64,000 bases of DNA from contig JAEWTW010000052.1 of NCBI GenBank assembly GCA_023397655.1, forward strand, positions 12,856-76,855. The letters are read 5' to 3'. Under the pieces are notes generated by a model. It was not told the origin of the DNA. It did no database searches and worked only from the letters and a program-made list of their open reading frames with translations. The translations under genes and the position numbers were made by a program. The DNA comes from Bacillota bacterium. Lineage in GTDB: Bacteria > Bacillota > Clostridia > Christensenellales > SZUA-584. Each line of letters starts with the position of its first letter. The first letter of the stretch is position 1. This document shows positions 33,368 to 42,702 of the stretch, piece after piece.

Positions 33368-34912
33368 TTATTTTGCCAGCGCGGTGACCTGCCGCATCCA
33401 TTCACTCATCAGCGGGTAGGCCTGCCGGTATTTCTCTGCGTAATCATTGTACATGCCATGCACCTCCGCGTCCGGCTCGATCTTTTCCACGAACGAGACC
33501 ATGTTGCGGCATGCCGCGGCGATGTCCGGATAAACGCCCGCCGCCACAGCGGCCAGTATCGCGGAACCGAGGCTCGGCGCTTCCGCCTCCTCCGGTATGT
33601 AGATGGGCACGTTGCTCACGCTGCTGTGTATGTCCATCCACAGCCGGCTCTTCGTGGCGCCGCCGCACACATAAAGCCCGTTCACCTTGTAGCCGCCCGC
33701 GGCAAAGGTTTGCAGTATATGCTCCGTGCCGTAGGCGATGCCTTCCAGTATCGCGCGGTATATATGCGCCGGCGTGTGCTTGAGCGTCAAACCGTAGAAC
33801 AGGCCGCGCACCTCGCCGTCGGTAAACGGCGTTCTGTTGCCCTGAAAATAGTCCAGCATCAGCAGCCCATCCGAGCCGGGCGCGATCCTCGCCGCCTCTT
33901 CGTTGAGCAGGTCGTATATCTTCCGGCCCTCCGCGGCGGCTTTTTGTGCGGTATAACCCGCGAGATTCTCCTTGAACCAGTTCACGATGGAGCCGGTGGA
34001 TATCTGCCCGCCCTCCACCATATAAAGCCCCGGCACAATCGCATCCGGAAAGCCGCCGAACATGCCCTTCTGGTGGATCTCCACGTCCGTCAGCCCCAGA
34101 TGCAGGTGCGACGATCCGGTGATCAGCGCCATGCTTCCGGGCTCTATCACGTTGAGGCCTATCATGCCCACATAAGCGTCCGCGCCGCCCTGCGCCACCG
34201 GTATGCCCGGCAGCAGCCCCAGCTCACCCGCAGCCTCAGCGGACAGCGTTCCCTGCAGCGCGCCCATGGGCAGCACCGTCTTCGGGAACTTTTCCAGCAC
34301 ATCGCCAAGGCCTATCTTCTCATATAAGGATACCGGGAATCCGCCGTTGTGGCTGTCATAATACCAGCGGGCGGACACGTTATTGAGGCTGGCCGTCAGG
34401 TTGCCGGAGAGCCGGTGCATCAGCCAGTCGATGCACTCCACAACGTGCTCCGCTTTGCGGTATACCTCAGGCTCGTTCTCTTTGACCCACAGCGCTTTGC
34501 AGGGCATCCATTCGTACGACACGTTGCCAAAACCGTTGTACTTCAGCGCATCGTCGCCGCACTGCGCAATGCGTTTGGCCTGAGCGGCTGCCCGGGCGTC
34601 CATCCACAGTATCGCGGGGCGCAGCGGCTGATAGTTTCCGTCCAGAAAAACCACCGTGCAGCTGGTGCAGTCCGCGCCGATCCCGGCAATGGCGGACGGT
34701 TCCACGCCCGCCGCCGCCAGACATCCCCCCACAGCTTTTTTTAGTGCCCCCCACCATTCATCGATGCTCTGTTCCGCATATCCCGGTTTGGGAATCGACA
34801 GCGCGACCGGCTGCGCGTCAAACGCCTTCTGCCTGCCTTTGAAGTCAAACAGCGCCGCGCGCACACCGCCGGTGCCGAAATCGATTCCCAACACATAATC
34901 CTTATTGATCAT
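33368..34912 (-). CDS. FGGY-family carbohydrate kinase (ribulokinase-like)
   Basis: A 514-residue sugar kinase: GIDFGTGGVRAALFD at the N-terminus, GIGADCTSCTVVFLDG, ILWMDARAAAQAKRI, ITGSSHLHLG in the phosphate loop, YFQGNRTPFTDGEVRGLFYG, and YVCGGATKSRLWMDIHS near the end. The QGNRTP segment is seen in ribulokinase-type members. With the isomerase at 44243 and the class II aldolase it could complete a rhamnose-type pathway (isomerase, kinase, aldolase), but it is not a typical RhaB by motif. AAAGGATGGGCC precedes the ATG. Confidence 0.88.
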   Translation of the reverse strand: MINKDYVLGIDFGTGGVRAALFDFKGRQKAFDAQPVALSIPKPGYAEQSIDEWWGALKKAVGGCLAAAGVEPSAIAGIGADCTSCTVVFLDGNYQPLRPAILWMDARAAAQAKRIAQCGDDALKYNGFGNVSYEWMPCKALWVKENEPEVYRKAEHVVECIDWLMHRLSGNLTASLNNVSARWYYDSHNGGFPVSLYEKIGLGDVLEKFPKTVLPMGALQGTLSAEAAGELGLLPGIPVAQGGADAYVGMIGLNVIEPGSMALITGSSHLHLGLTDVEIHQKGMFGGFPDAIVPGLYMVEGGQISTGSIVNWFKENLAGYTAQKAAAEGRKIYDLLNEEAARIAPGSDGLLMLDYFQGNRTPFTDGEVRGLFYGLTLKHTPAHIYRAILEGIAYGTEHILQTFAAGGYKVNGLYVCGGATKSRLWMDIHSSVSNVPIYIPEEAEAPSLGSAILAAVAAGVYPDIAAACRNMVSFVEKIEPDAEVHGMYNDYAEKYRQAYPLMSEWMRQVTALAK

Positions 34913-34951
34913 GGCCCATCCTTTACAAGACGTTGCCGCCCCAATACTTTG

Positions 34952-35581
34952 TCAGCCGTTTACAAAGTCCGCAATGCCTTTTACAAACATGTGCCCCACC
35001 GTCGCGCCGGGGTCCGGCCGTCCGATGGTCTTTTCGCGGAAGACCGCAGCCTTGCCGTGCACGGACATCATGCCCTTCGTGGCTTCCAGCCCGTCCAGCG
35101 CACCCTTTTCAGCCGCTTTCGCGCACTCCTCCAGGCTCGCGCCCGCACAGGCAGCCGCCGCTTTTGCGGAATAGTCGAACGCATCCACAATGGTCTTCTC
35201 ACCCGGCTGGGCTTTGCCCCGCATGATGAGCGCATCGCGGAACTTCTCCACGAACAGCGCCAGCCCGGCAGCGTCGATCTCATCCTTGCCCTTCAGCGCT
35301 TTGCCGCCTTCCATCAGCCCGGACGCCATCAGCGTCCCCATTGTGGACGGCACATGCGAAGACATCAGCATGCCCGCGCGCATCAGCAGCTTGCCCACAT
35401 CGGGCTCATCCAGCGCGGCGAGCCCTTCGGCGGTTTTGGTGAATCCGAGGCTCATCGTGATGCCGAGGTCACCGTCGCCCACCGCCGCGTCCAGCTCGCA
35501 CAAAAATTCCTTGTTGTCCCGCATCAGCACGCCCAGCTTGTCGAACAGCGCCTTGATGCCGCTTTGATCCAGTTTGGCCAT
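34952..35581 (-). CDS. Dihydroxyacetone kinase family, DhaL-type subunit
   Basis: A 209-residue DhaL-like ADP/ATP-binding subunit. ELDAAVGDGDLGITMSLGF keeps the three metal-binding Asp residues, although the usual DHG is DLG. LLMRAGMLMSSHVPSTMGTLMASGLMEGGKAL and GRPDPGATVGHMFVKGI fit the family. It pairs with the adjacent DhaK-type subunit. No DhaM phosphotransfer gene is in the window, so the pair is probably ATP-dependent and may phosphorylate dihydroxyacetone or a tetrulose. Confidence 0.88.
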   Translation of the reverse strand: MAKLDQSGIKALFDKLGVLMRDNKEFLCELDAAVGDGDLGITMSLGFTKTAEGLAALDEPDVGKLLMRAGMLMSSHVPSTMGTLMASGLMEGGKALKGKDEIDAAGLALFVEKFRDALIMRGKAQPGEKTIVDAFDYSAKAAAACAGASLEECAKAAEKGALDGLEATKGMMSVHGKAAVFREKTIGRPDPGATVGHMFVKGIADFVNG

Positions 35582-35595
35582 AGTCCTCGCCTCCG

Positions 35596-36594
35596 TTATT
35601 TCTGTACAAAGAACGGTGTGTTTGCGGGCACGTCCAGCAGCGCTTTCAGCTCGTCGTCCAGCTTGAGCAGCGAGATCGATGCGCCCGCCATCTCCATCGA
35701 CGTCGCAAACTCTCCGACGTACGGACGGTGAATGGATATGCCCTTCTCCGTCAGCACTTCGTTGACGCGGTTGTAGAGAATGTACAGCTCTTCCTTGGGT
35801 GTCGCGCCGAGACCGTTCACCAGCACCGCCACCTCTTCGCCCTTTTCCAAGCCGAGGTCTGCAATGATGGGTGCGAGCAGCTCATCCGTCACGCCGTCCG
35901 CCGTTTTCAGCGCGCCGTTCCAGATGCCCGGTTCGCCGTGGATGCCCATGCCCAGCGCCATCTCGCCTTCGGGAATCTCGAAGTTGGGCTTGCCCACCTG
36001 CGGCAGCGTGCAGGGAGAGAGAGCCACGCCCATCGTTCTTACGTTACCGTTGGCTTTCTGTGCCACACGCAGCACCTCGTCCAGGCTGGCCAGCTCCGCC
36101 GCCTTCGCTCCGGCGCACTTGTATACGAAGAATATGCCTGCCACACCGCGGCGCTTGTTCTCCTCGCCCTTGGGCGCGGAAGCCACATCGTCGTTGCCCA
36201 CCAGCGAGAGCACGCGGATGTCCTCCATGTCGGCCATCTCCGTCGCCATGTCAAAGTTCATGATGTCGCCGGTGTAATTGCCGTATATATACAGCACGCC
36301 CGCACCCGCGTCGATTGCCTTGGTCACCTCAAACATCTGGTTGGCGCTGGGGGACTGAAACACGCCGCCCACTGCGCAGCCATCCAGCATGTTTTCACCC
36401 ACGTATCCCAGAAACAGCGGCAGATGTCCCGAGCCGCCGCCCGTTGCGATACCCACCTTGCCGGGCACCTTCTTTGCTGTCACCAGACAGCGCAAATCGC
36501 CGGCTGTCATCTGAACCATGTCCGGATGCGCCGCATAGATGCCTTTCAGCATATCATCCACAAATGAGTCCGGGGTGTTTAACAGCTTTCTCAT
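35596..36594 (-). CDS. Dihydroxyacetone kinase family, DhaK-type subunit
   Basis: A 332-residue substrate-binding subunit: GIATGGGSGHLPLFLGYVGENMLDG, YGNYTGDIMNFDMATEMA and the catalytic His in ALGMGIHGEPG, which binds the ketone covalently. It forms the active kinase with the following DhaL subunit. In other bacteria such split ATP-dependent pairs phosphorylate erythrulose or dihydroxyacetone. It follows the two permease genes by 25 bp and so is part of the importer operon. Confidence 0.92.
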   Translation of the reverse strand: MRKLLNTPDSFVDDMLKGIYAAHPDMVQMTAGDLRCLVTAKKVPGKVGIATGGGSGHLPLFLGYVGENMLDGCAVGGVFQSPSANQMFEVTKAIDAGAGVLYIYGNYTGDIMNFDMATEMADMEDIRVLSLVGNDDVASAPKGEENKRRGVAGIFFVYKCAGAKAAELASLDEVLRVAQKANGNVRTMGVALSPCTLPQVGKPNFEIPEGEMALGMGIHGEPGIWNGALKTADGVTDELLAPIIADLGLEKGEEVAVLVNGLGATPKEELYILYNRVNEVLTEKGISIHRPYVGEFATSMEMAGASISLLKLDDELKALLDVPANTPFFVQK

Positions 36595-36619
36595 ATCCTC
36601 TTACACTCCTCGTTTTATA

Positions 36620-37672
36620 TTAATTATTTAGTTCCAATTGTTTTCTGATGCGTTTCTTTTCTCCGTACGAGTTCAGCAGGAAATTCGCGATCATCGTCAG
36701 CAGCAGCACAGCGCCCCAGATGAAACCACGCGCGGTGGACGGAAACTGCAGCATCGTAAAGCCGGTGGACAGGAACTGGAGTATCAGCACCGCCAGCACC
36801 ACGCCGGATATTTTGCCGAAGCCGCCCGCGGGGTTAACGCCGCCCAGCACCGCGATGAGGATGACCTGCAGCGTGTAGGACAGGCCGTAGTCCGCCTTGG
36901 CGGAATTGGAGCGGGACATGATGATAAGCCCCGCAATGGCCGCCATGATACCGCAGAACATGTACGTCTTCATGATGACGGCTTCATTCTTGATGCCGGC
37001 AAACGAGGAAGCTCTGGGGTTAGTTCCCATCAGATACAGCTTTAAGCCATATGTTGTTCTGTTGAGCGCAATGTAGAATATCACCACAAACAGCGCAAAG
37101 ATGATCAGCGGGATCGGAATGCCCAGCAGCGAGTTGATGCCAAGGTTGGTGAACGCTTCCGGGAAACCGAACACCGCAGGGCCTCCGGTAATGCCTTTTG
37201 CCAGCCCGATGAACACCTGCTGTGCGCCCAGTGTCGCGAGTATCGGCGGGATGCCTATCTTGGCAATGTTGAAGCCGTTCATCAGCCCAGCCAGCGCGCC
37301 CACAACAAGCGCGACCAGTATCGCCAGCAGTATGTAACCGATGGGATTGGCCGTTTCCGCCGGCATCATCTTGGTAAACACCAGCCCGGCCATGATGCCC
37401 GCGAGGTTGGCGATGCCCACCAGCGACAGATCAATGCCGCCCGACATCATCGCGAGCATAGTCGCAATGGCCATGATGCCGAATTCAGGGAACGAGAACC
37501 CCATGGAGCTAAACGTTCCCAGCGTAAAAAACTCCTTGTTGAGCAGGCTCATCAGCACTGTCACGATGACCAGTATCACCAGCAGACGGATCAGGTTATT
37601 ATCCAATTTGACCGGCGACAGCGCTTTGCCAACCTTAGGCTGAGCCGTTGCGTTCTTTGGTTTGTTAGACAT
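36620..37672 (-). CDS. Sugar ABC transporter permease (RbsC-like) 1
   Basis: A 350-residue permease with about nine helices and the BPD_transp_2 motif GFNIAKIGIPPILATLGAQQVFIGLAKGI; MMSGGIDLSLVGIANLAGIMAG and GGVNPAGGFGKISGVVLAVLIL are characteristic of the ribose/rhamnose importer family. It should pair with the other permease as a heterodimer. It lies 13 bp after that gene. Confidence 0.93.
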   Translation of the reverse strand: MSNKPKNATAQPKVGKALSPVKLDNNLIRLLVILVIVTVLMSLLNKEFFTLGTFSSMGFSFPEFGIMAIATMLAMMSGGIDLSLVGIANLAGIMAGLVFTKMMPAETANPIGYILLAILVALVVGALAGLMNGFNIAKIGIPPILATLGAQQVFIGLAKGITGGPAVFGFPEAFTNLGINSLLGIPIPLIIFALFVVIFYIALNRTTYGLKLYLMGTNPRASSFAGIKNEAVIMKTYMFCGIMAAIAGLIIMSRSNSAKADYGLSYTLQVILIAVLGGVNPAGGFGKISGVVLAVLILQFLSTGFTMLQFPSTARGFIWGAVLLLTMIANFLLNSYGEKKRIRKQLELNN

Positions 37673-37685
37673 AATGCTTCGCCTC

Positions 37686-38708
37686 CTATTTCTCTGCCAC
37701 GATTTGGACCTTACGGCGCATCTTCAGGTTCTGGTAAGCCGTAATGCCCGTACCGATGATGATCAGCATGCCCGTCACAAATGTCTGCCACTCAGAAGGT
37801 ATTCCCAGCAGTATCAGGTTGTTGTTGACGATCGTCACCAGCAGCACACCCAATATGGTGCCTGTTACCGAGCCGTAGCCGCCCGTTATTCGCGTACCGC
37901 CCAGCACAACCGCCGCAATCACCAGCATTTCACGGCCGGACAGATCGTACGGAAAGCTGTTGCGCATCAGCGTGGTATGGATCATGCCCGCGATGCCCGA
38001 TATCAGACCCACGAAACCGAACGCGAAGAACTCGATGCGGCGCACGCTGAAACCGGCGCGCTGCGCCGCAACACGGTCACCGCCCAGCGCGTATATGCCG
38101 CGCCCCAGCATGGTATACCGCAGCAGCACAAAGACGATGATGGCAATGGCAATGGTAAACAGTATAGCGGAAGGCAGCGTGAACAGCACGTCCCCCTGCC
38201 TGATGGATACCAGATACTCCTTGGAATAGTTGGTGATGCCGACCGGCATGTTCATGTTGGTGATCTGCTTGGAGCCCACGAACGTGGTCACCGCGCTGAA
38301 GTAAAGGCTCTGCGTGCCCAGCGTGGCGATAAACGCCGGCAGTCTGAAGAACGAGATGACCGCCGCGTTGAACAGCCCCAGCAGCAGGCCGATGCCCGCG
38401 GACATCACAAAAGCGATCCAGATGGGCCCCTCGTAGTGCGCGTCCGACAATATCTTGGTGGTGGTGTACATCGCAAAAGCGGCCACCGCCGGAAACGACA
38501 CATCGATGCCTCCCGTGATGATAATGATCATCGCCGCCAGCGCGAATATGACTGTTGTTGTCATGCTGCGCATCATGTCGACGGCGTTTCCGATGGAAAA
38601 GAAGCTTCCGCTCTGGTCCAGCGACCCGATCACGACCGACAGCACCAGTATCGTCAGCAACACATAGAATTCATTCTTATGCACTATCTTTTTTATGTAT
38701 CTTTTCAT
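37686..38708 (-). CDS. Sugar ABC transporter permease (RbsC-like) 2
   Basis: A 340-residue permease, paralogous to the one that follows. IIITGGIDVSFPAVAAFAMY, FRLPAFIATLGTQSLYFSAV and VLGGTRITGGYGSVTGTILGVLLV are typical. Two distinct permeases with one double-domain ATPase are seen in rhamnose (RhaP/RhaQ) and AI-2 (LsrC/LsrD) systems, which fits the cargo better than a simple ribose importer. Confidence 0.93.
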   Translation of the reverse strand: MKRYIKKIVHKNEFYVLLTILVLSVVIGSLDQSGSFFSIGNAVDMMRSMTTTVIFALAAMIIIITGGIDVSFPAVAAFAMYTTTKILSDAHYEGPIWIAFVMSAGIGLLLGLFNAAVISFFRLPAFIATLGTQSLYFSAVTTFVGSKQITNMNMPVGITNYSKEYLVSIRQGDVLFTLPSAILFTIAIAIIVFVLLRYTMLGRGIYALGGDRVAAQRAGFSVRRIEFFAFGFVGLISGIAGMIHTTLMRNSFPYDLSGREMLVIAAVVLGGTRITGGYGSVTGTILGVLLVTIVNNNLILLGIPSEWQTFVTGMLIIIGTGITAYQNLKMRRKVQIVAEK

Positions 38709-38745
38709 ACCCGTTTATTCCTCCGTCCGTATTGATCGCTTCATG

Positions 38746-40233
38746 TCAACTCGTGAGCTTTTGAGCCAGCAGTTCCTCAGTCAATGACTTGCCGCCAAAC
38801 TCACCCACAATACGGCCTTTGCGCATGATCAGTATACGGTTGCAGTTGTTGAGCACTTCCGGAATATCATCCGAGATTATCACAATCGCCATGCCCGCAT
38901 CCGACAGCCTGCGCAGTATGTCATGAATATCGTTTTTTGAGCCGATATCCACGCCCACTGTCGGTCCGTTGAGTATCAGCACCTTGGGTTGCGTGGCCAG
39001 CCATTTGGCCAGCACCACACGCTGCTGATTGCCGCCGGACAGCGTCTGCACCGGGTTTTCAACATTGGCAGTCTTTATCTTCAGATCAGCAACCCAATGG
39101 CTTATGATATCCTTCATCTTTGGTTTGTCCAGGAACAGCAGCTTGCCCCTCATGCGGTCAATAACGCTGGCTACGGTGTTCCGTGCGATGGACTGTGTCA
39201 GGAACAACCCTTCCGTCAGACGATCCTCCGGCACATATCCGATACCATGCTTGATGGCTGTCTTTATATTCTTTAAACGCAGCTCCCTGCCGTTCATATA
39301 GATTTTGCCGGTATCAATGGCCTCCTTGCCGAACAGCGCAAGCGCCAGCTCGGTGCGTCCGGAACCCAGCAGACCCGTGATACCTAAAATTTCACCCGAA
39401 TGTAGTTCAAACGATATATCGGCAAAGCTACCCTTCTTGCCGATGTTTTCCACCTTCAAAATAGGTTCGTTGGAAGTGTTCTGTGCCTCATAATAGGTTT
39501 CGTTAAGCTCGCGGCCGGTCATGTAGTAGATAAATTTCGGCCGGTCAAAGTTCTTCACATCGTCCGAGACCACGTTTTCGCCGTTGCGCAGAATGGTGAT
39601 CTTTTCGGCCAGTGCGAAAACCTCTTCAATTTTATGGCTGACGAAAAGAATGGATATGCCCTGTTTTCGCAGGCTGTCGATGACGGTGAAGAGAGAGTCA
39701 ATTTCCTTTTTCGTGAGCGCCGTGGTGGGCTCATCCATGATGATCAGCTTGGCGTTCTGGAGCAGGGCACGCGAGATGGCGATCAGCTGTTTGTCCGCCA
39801 CCGACAGATCCGCCACTCTGGCATCCAGATCGATGTCCACATTGATCGTTTCCAGCGCCTTTTTGGCTGTGTCATAAACGGTCTTCCAGTTGACCAGCTT
39901 TTTGTTTTTGGCCAGCGCGGCATTGAGTGCAATGTTTTCCGCTGCCGTCAGATTTGGAAAAATCGAAAAGTCCTGATAGATGATCTGAATACCTTCACGG
40001 ATGGTATCCTTGGGCGAGACGGTGCTGTATTTTTTACCGTTGATCTCGATTTCTCCGTTATCCGGCTTGTATGCCCCCGCGATGATCTTGATCAGTGTTG
40101 ACTTGCCGGAGCCGTTTTCGCCAGCCAGACAACATATTTCACCTTTGTTAATGGTCAGGTTCACGTTTTTCAGAGCCTGCACACCCGCAAAGGCTTTGTT
40201 GATATTGGTTACTTTGAGAAAAACCTCAGACAT
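38746..40233 (-). CDS. Sugar ABC transporter ATP-binding protein (two ABC domains)
   Basis: A 495-residue protein with two ATPase domains in the RbsA/MglA pattern. Domain 1: Walker A AGENGSGKSTLIKI, signature LSVADKQLIAIS, Walker B LIIMDEPTTAL. Domain 2: degenerate Walker A GLLGSGRTELALAL, signature LSGGNQQRVVLAKWL, LILNGPTVGVD. In domain 2 the Walker B Asp-Glu is NG, as often seen in this family where one site is inactive. AAAGGAAAATCGAAGT selects the ATG at 40233. It energises the two permeases. Confidence 0.95.
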   Translation of the reverse strand: MSEVFLKVTNINKAFAGVQALKNVNLTINKGEICCLAGENGSGKSTLIKIIAGAYKPDNGEIEINGKKYSTVSPKDTIREGIQIIYQDFSIFPNLTAAENIALNAALAKNKKLVNWKTVYDTAKKALETINVDIDLDARVADLSVADKQLIAISRALLQNAKLIIMDEPTTALTKKEIDSLFTVIDSLRKQGISILFVSHKIEEVFALAEKITILRNGENVVSDDVKNFDRPKFIYYMTGRELNETYYEAQNTSNEPILKVENIGKKGSFADISFELHSGEILGITGLLGSGRTELALALFGKEAIDTGKIYMNGRELRLKNIKTAIKHGIGYVPEDRLTEGLFLTQSIARNTVASVIDRMRGKLLFLDKPKMKDIISHWVADLKIKTANVENPVQTLSGGNQQRVVLAKWLATQPKVLILNGPTVGVDIGSKNDIHDILRRLSDAGMAIVIISDDIPEVLNNCNRILIMRKGRIVGEFGGKSLTEELLAQKLTS

Positions 40234-40299
40234 ACTTCGATTTTCCTTTCTATAGAGGATTGGGCTTTCTGGCCTTGTGCAGCTCGTCATTAAAAGTTC

Positions 40300-40335
40300 G
40301 AGGCAGCTGCGTCTGGTTGTCAGCGCAGCTGCCTC
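40300..40335 (-). terminator. Strong hairpin between binding-protein and ATPase genes
   Basis: A perfect 12-bp stem (GAGGCAGCTGCG/CGCAGCTGCCTC) with a 12-nt loop, followed on the minus strand by a short T-run. Such hairpins after the binding-protein gene usually attenuate readthrough or stabilise the 5' message, giving excess binding protein. Confidence 0.75.
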
Positions 40336-40363
40336 TTTAACGTTGAACTACACCGGCACTATC

Positions 40364-41389
40364 TTAGAAATTGAAGTCTTTGTAGTTGTCGATGGTCGCG
40401 AAATGCCACGCCTGAGCATAGAACACCTTGCCGTCAAGCTTGCAGTTCTCGTAGCCCGGCAGCCCCAGATCCATGCCGTCCACGAACTGGTCTTCCTGAC
40501 CGTCAAGCAGCATCACCAGCATCTTGTTCATCGCATAGCCAGCATCAGCGGGATCCCAGAAGCCCAGGATATCCACAGCGCCGCTCTCAAGGTACTGACC
40601 GGAAGCAGACACGAGGCCCGCGCCGCCCAGCTGGATCTTGTCCGCCAGACCAGCTTCTTCAACAGCTTTCGCAGCGCCCATGGCGTCGGTCTGCGCGCAG
40701 CCCTGAATGAAGGAAAGGTTCGGGTATTTCTTGATCAGCTCTTTGGTCAAAGACTCAGCCTTCGCAGCGTCGTCAGCCGTCTCAAGACGGTGCTCGACTT
40801 CCTTGAAGCCCGGATAATCGCCCATGATGGAGTCGCCGCCGTCCTGCCATTCCATATGAGTCTTGGAGGTCAGGCCGCCCACGAAAGTCGCGTATTCGCC
40901 TTCCGTTGCGCCGGTCTTCTCGATGAGCAGCTTACGGATCTGAGCGCCGAACTCTTCGTTGGCAAACGCTTCGATATCGTAGTCAATGTTCTGCTGGCTG
41001 GAAGCTTCGTGGCTCACAACCTTGATACCGGCATCGCGGGCTTTTTTGAGCACGGGCTCTAAAGCTTCAACGGACATCGGCACCACGCCAAGGCCGTCAA
41101 TCTTTTTCGCGATGAGGGACTCAATGATGGAAACCTGCTGCGCCGGATCCGCTGTGTCGGCAGGGCCGTCCATAACCGCGTTGTTCCCGGTCTCTTCCGC
41201 AAACTTTTTGATGCCTTCATCCATGCGCTGGAACCACGGAATCGTGGTGATCTTGACGATCGTCACCAGATCATACGAATCGCCGGAATCAGCAGCCGGG
41301 GCTTCAGGTGTTTCGGCCTTGGGCGCGCATGCACCCAGCATGGCAATCACGAGCCCCAGCACGAGAAAGAGTGCTACTAGCTTCTTCAT
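40364..41389 (-). CDS. Sugar ABC transporter substrate-binding lipoprotein
   Basis: A 341-residue exported protein with a signal peptide and lipobox (VIAMLGAC), then an Ala/Pro-rich linker and a type I periplasmic-binding fold (TIPWFQRMDEGIKKFAEETG; DPAQQVSIIESLIAKKIDGLGVVPMSVEAL; ARDAGIKVVSHEA). It resembles RhaS/LsrB-type proteins more than RbsB. The ligand should match the cargo: a deoxysugar such as rhamnose, 5-deoxyribose or methylthioribose. GGAGGATTATTG precedes the ATG. Confidence 0.92.
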   Translation of the reverse strand: MKKLVALFLVLGLVIAMLGACAPKAETPEAPAADSGDSYDLVTIVKITTIPWFQRMDEGIKKFAEETGNNAVMDGPADTADPAQQVSIIESLIAKKIDGLGVVPMSVEALEPVLKKARDAGIKVVSHEASSQQNIDYDIEAFANEEFGAQIRKLLIEKTGATEGEYATFVGGLTSKTHMEWQDGGDSIMGDYPGFKEVEHRLETADDAAKAESLTKELIKKYPNLSFIQGCAQTDAMGAAKAVEEAGLADKIQLGGAGLVSASGQYLESGAVDILGFWDPADAGYAMNKMLVMLLDGQEDQFVDGMDLGLPGYENCKLDGKVFYAQAWHFATIDNYKDFNF

Positions 41390-41726
41390 TCAATAATCCT
41401 CCTATATTCGATTATTAACAGCAGCGCTTCATAGATAGTAATAAAGCCATTGCCGTCAAATATAAAATTTCTGTCTGATTAAAGTCTGGTTAATGATATA
41501 ATGGAACCGCTGTTTGATCGTAATAAGCTAATTCGACGCTGATTTAAAAAATCCTTTAATGTATTTGATTAATTTTATTAAATATTCGATATAATATTTT
41601 AAATTTCTACAAAATACGACGCTTTTACGTACATATTATCCATAAACTTGATATATGTTTATTTTATGTTACTGTTTGTTTGTTATTCGTTTCAATTATT
41701 TAAATAATTTTAAGAGTGCCTTCACA
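41390..41726. promoter_or_regulatory. AT-rich control region of the importer operon
   Basis: 337 bp without a gene, far richer in A and T than the surroundings, with several TTTAAT/ATTAAA palindromic runs (about 41560-41605) and no clear -35/-10 pair. It must carry the promoter of the importer/DhaKL/FGGY/mtnKA operon and likely sites for the element-borne LacI protein. The pieces are suggestive; no operator can be stated with confidence. Confidence 0.5.
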
Positions 41727-42653
41727 TCAGTGATGAGTTTCAATCATTTCAAGCACTTTTTCCAGCGCAGGCAGTGAAGCCTGGGCACCGTTTGCCGATG
41801 CCGCCAGCGCCCCGCAGGCGTTACCGAACCGCATCGCTTCTTCAACGCTGCCGCCGCGCCCCACGGTATACGCAAAGCCGCCGATAAACGCGTCACCTGC
41901 TGCCGTCGTATCCACGGCGTTCACTTTGAACCCCGGAACTCGCACGGAGCCGGATGTGCCCGCGTAAAAAGAGCCCTGTTCCCCCAGCGTGATCACAACA
42001 TTTTTCGTTCCGCGCTCAAAAAACCACTCCGCCGCCTGTTTCAAAGATACCGCGTCCGTCGGCAAAAAGCCGCAGTATTCTTCCGTTTCCGTTTCGTTGG
42101 GCAGTATATAGTCCGCCAGCGCAAAGATTCGGTCGCTCAGCGGCAGCGCCGGTGCGGGATTGAGCAGTGTGGTGATGCCGAAACGCTTCGCTGTTTCCAG
42201 TCCGTATTCCAGCATATCGAGGTTGATTTCGTTCTGCGTGATGAAGATATCGGCGTCTTTGATCGCATCCACAGCTCCGTCAATGTCCTCCCGCGCAAGC
42301 GTCTCGTTGGCTCCGGGAACGTACAGCAGCGTGTTCTGTCCCGCTGCGTCCAGATTGATGCTGCATGCGCCCGAATTCGCGTGCGGGTCCACCGCCAGAT
42401 GATCAATGCTGATGCCATGGTTTTTCAGCGAATTCTTCATGGTGCGCCCCACATCGTCGGCGCCCACCTTGCCGATGAACGTGACCTGTGCGCCCAGCAG
42501 CGCCATCTGGACCGACTGATTGGAGCCCTTGCCGCCGACAAACGTCCCAAAGCTGTATCCCCGGAGCGTTTCGCCTTTTCTGGGGAGTCTGTCCGCCTTT
42601 GCCACACAGTCATAGTTGATGCTACCCAGCACCACCGCTTTTAATCTTTTCAT
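41727..42653 (-). CDS. Ribokinase-family sugar kinase (PfkB)
   Basis: A 308-residue PfkB kinase: VVLGSINYDCVAKADRLPRKGET at the start, GGKGSNQSVQMALLGAQV as signature 1, and DTTAAGDAFIGGFAYTV as signature 2 with the catalytic Asp and anion hole. GAGGTTGCATCG selects the ATG at 42653. It phosphorylates a pentose or deoxyribose, probably at O5. It follows the aldolase by 49 bp. Confidence 0.92.
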   Translation of the reverse strand: MKRLKAVVLGSINYDCVAKADRLPRKGETLRGYSFGTFVGGKGSNQSVQMALLGAQVTFIGKVGADDVGRTMKNSLKNHGISIDHLAVDPHANSGACSINLDAAGQNTLLYVPGANETLAREDIDGAVDAIKDADIFITQNEINLDMLEYGLETAKRFGITTLLNPAPALPLSDRIFALADYILPNETETEEYCGFLPTDAVSLKQAAEWFFERGTKNVVITLGEQGSFYAGTSGSVRVPGFKVNAVDTTAAGDAFIGGFAYTVGRGGSVEEAMRFGNACGALAASANGAQASLPALEKVLEMIETHH

Positions 42654-42702
42654 CGATGCAACCTCATCTTCAACTGATTTGCTATTATGAAGCCGGCGCA
42701 CA

